Shown one piece after another: positions 31,513-32,032 of a stretch of 32,032 nt of DNA (the first letter of the stretch is position 1; each line of letters starts with the position of its first letter). A model generated the notes under the pieces. That model worked only from the letters and a program-made list of their open reading frames with translations, had not been told where the DNA came from and did no database searches. Both the position numbers and the translations under genes were made by a program. The DNA is from Planctomycetaceae bacterium. Its GTDB lineage: Bacteria; Planctomycetota; Planctomycetia; Planctomycetales; Planctomycetaceae. The DNA lies in the NCBI GenBank assembly GCA_021732995.1, contig JAKFWA010000076.1, positions 1 through 32,032 of the forward strand, given 5' to 3'.

Positions 31513-31520
31513 GGGAGGAA
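31513..31520 (+). promoter_or_regulatory. Ribosome-binding site setting the start at 31526
   Basis: GGGAGGAA with a 5-nt spacer to ATG 31526. The in-frame ATG at 31511 overlaps this site and cannot be the main start. Confidence 0.8.
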
Positions 31521-31525
31521 ACGTC

Positions 31526-31870
31526 ATGAAAGCTCAATACGGGCTGCTGCTGGTCTGTGTGTCTGTCGTCGGCTGCGCGCCGATGTGGGGGCGTTCGGCC
31601 TACATGTGCCCGCCGCAGTGTGCTCCGCGCATTGTGTCGATCGATAACTGCGAGCCACCGTGCGAATACCAGCCCATCGCACCGGGCGGTATGGCGCCGT
31701 ATGTCCCGCCAGCCAGCGCCAGTACCTACGGCGGCACTGATCCGCGCGTGAGTGCGATGGAGAATGAGCTGCAGTCGCTGAAGTCGGACGTTGGCGATGT
31801 CCAGCGCCAGAACGATCAGCTTGATCGCAAGCTGGATAAGGTCATCGATCACGTGACGCCACTGAAGTAG
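31526..31870 (+). CDS. Small predicted lipoprotein with C-terminal coiled coil
   Basis: A 114-residue protein. Residues 1-17 form a lipoprotein signal: basic start, hydrophobic run and a lipobox ending V-V-G-C17. The mature part begins with a Cys/Pro-rich stretch ('YMCPPQCAPRI', 'CEPPCEY'), then a Pro/Ser/Gly linker, and ends in a heptad-like helix (about 72-108, 'MENELQSLKSDVGDV', 'DQLDRKLDKVIDHV') that likely trimerises or dimerises, in the style of Lpp. I do not recognise a family. Inferred place: anchored to a membrane, reaching into the periplasm. It follows the sigma-54 regulator by 119 nt on the same strand; whether it is regulated by it is unknown. Confidence 0.75.
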   Translation: MKAQYGLLLVCVSVVGCAPMWGRSAYMCPPQCAPRIVSIDNCEPPCEYQPIAPGGMAPYVPPASASTYGGTDPRVSAMENELQSLKSDVGDVQRQNDQLDRKLDKVIDHVTPLK

Positions 31871-31969
31871 CTGGCGAAGCTGCGTGAGTCTGCTGAAGAA
31901 AAGCTGCTGAGGGGAACTCTCTCATGGCAGCTTTGTGCGCATTTTCAGCGAACTCCGCGCCTCAGAGTT

Positions 31970-31989
31970 TTCATCCTCCGAAGGATGAA
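31970..31989. repeat. Small palindrome after the lipoprotein gene
   Basis: An 8-bp inverted repeat (31970-31977 with 31982-31989) with a 4-nt CCGA loop, 100 nt after the stop. There is no U-tract. Positions 32011-32032 hold a C-rich 'CCCTCACCCCCAGCCCCTC' run that reaches the window edge and may belong to a dispersed repeat. Confidence 0.5.
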
Positions 31990-32032
31990 TATCGGGCGAG
32001 GCTATCGTCGCCCCTCACCCCCAGCCCCTCTC

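Overview
The window looks like a piece of a planctomycete chromosome (Planctomycetota, probably order Planctomycetales). This is an inference from gene content. A giant secreted repeat protein sits next to three Hanks-type Ser/Thr kinase genes. One kinase carries a WD40 propeller, a TIGR03067-type domain and DUF1579-like domains, a combination typical of that phylum. I see no rRNA, tRNA, insertion sequence, phage gene or CRISPR array.

Layout. Positions 1-10790 (+) hold the 3' part of one giant gene for a cell-surface or secreted protein: a Gly-rich beta-helix, cadherin-like modules, propeller-like repeats, 15 long Ig-like repeats of two kinds, a Calx-beta module and RTX-type repeats. It ends at a strong hairpin (10828-10867). 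Positions 11129-20087 (+) hold three kinase genes: a 1900-residue mosaic transmembrane kinase, an FHA protein whose kinase domain has lost most catalytic residues, and an apparently active transmembrane kinase 22 nt downstream of it. Positions 20097-23868 (-) hold two ABC half-transporters in tandem. Their motif changes are complementary, as expected for a heterodimeric exporter with one degenerate and one active ATP site. Positions 24223-31870 (+) hold separate housekeeping and regulatory genes: a small CoA-binding protein, a SirB1/transglutaminase-like protein, class I fumarase, a glycogen debranching enzyme, a sigma-54 response regulator and a small lipoprotein.

How the genes may work together. 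The kinase block is the most coherent unit: an inactive FHA-pseudokinase beside an active receptor-like kinase suggests a phosphorylation-reading regulatory pair. No secretion genes for the giant protein and no histidine kinase for the response regulator are present. The metabolic genes have their own ribosome-binding sites and gaps of 120-280 nt, so they are probably separate transcription units. Two intergenic gaps contain palindromic elements (25607-25676 and 27526-27605) that look like dispersed repeats.

The best candidates for something undescribed are the FHA-pseudokinase/kinase pair, the 1900-residue kinase with an anti-sigma-like zinc motif at its N-terminus, and the mixed architecture of the giant surface protein. 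All calls come from reading the sequence; no database search was run.
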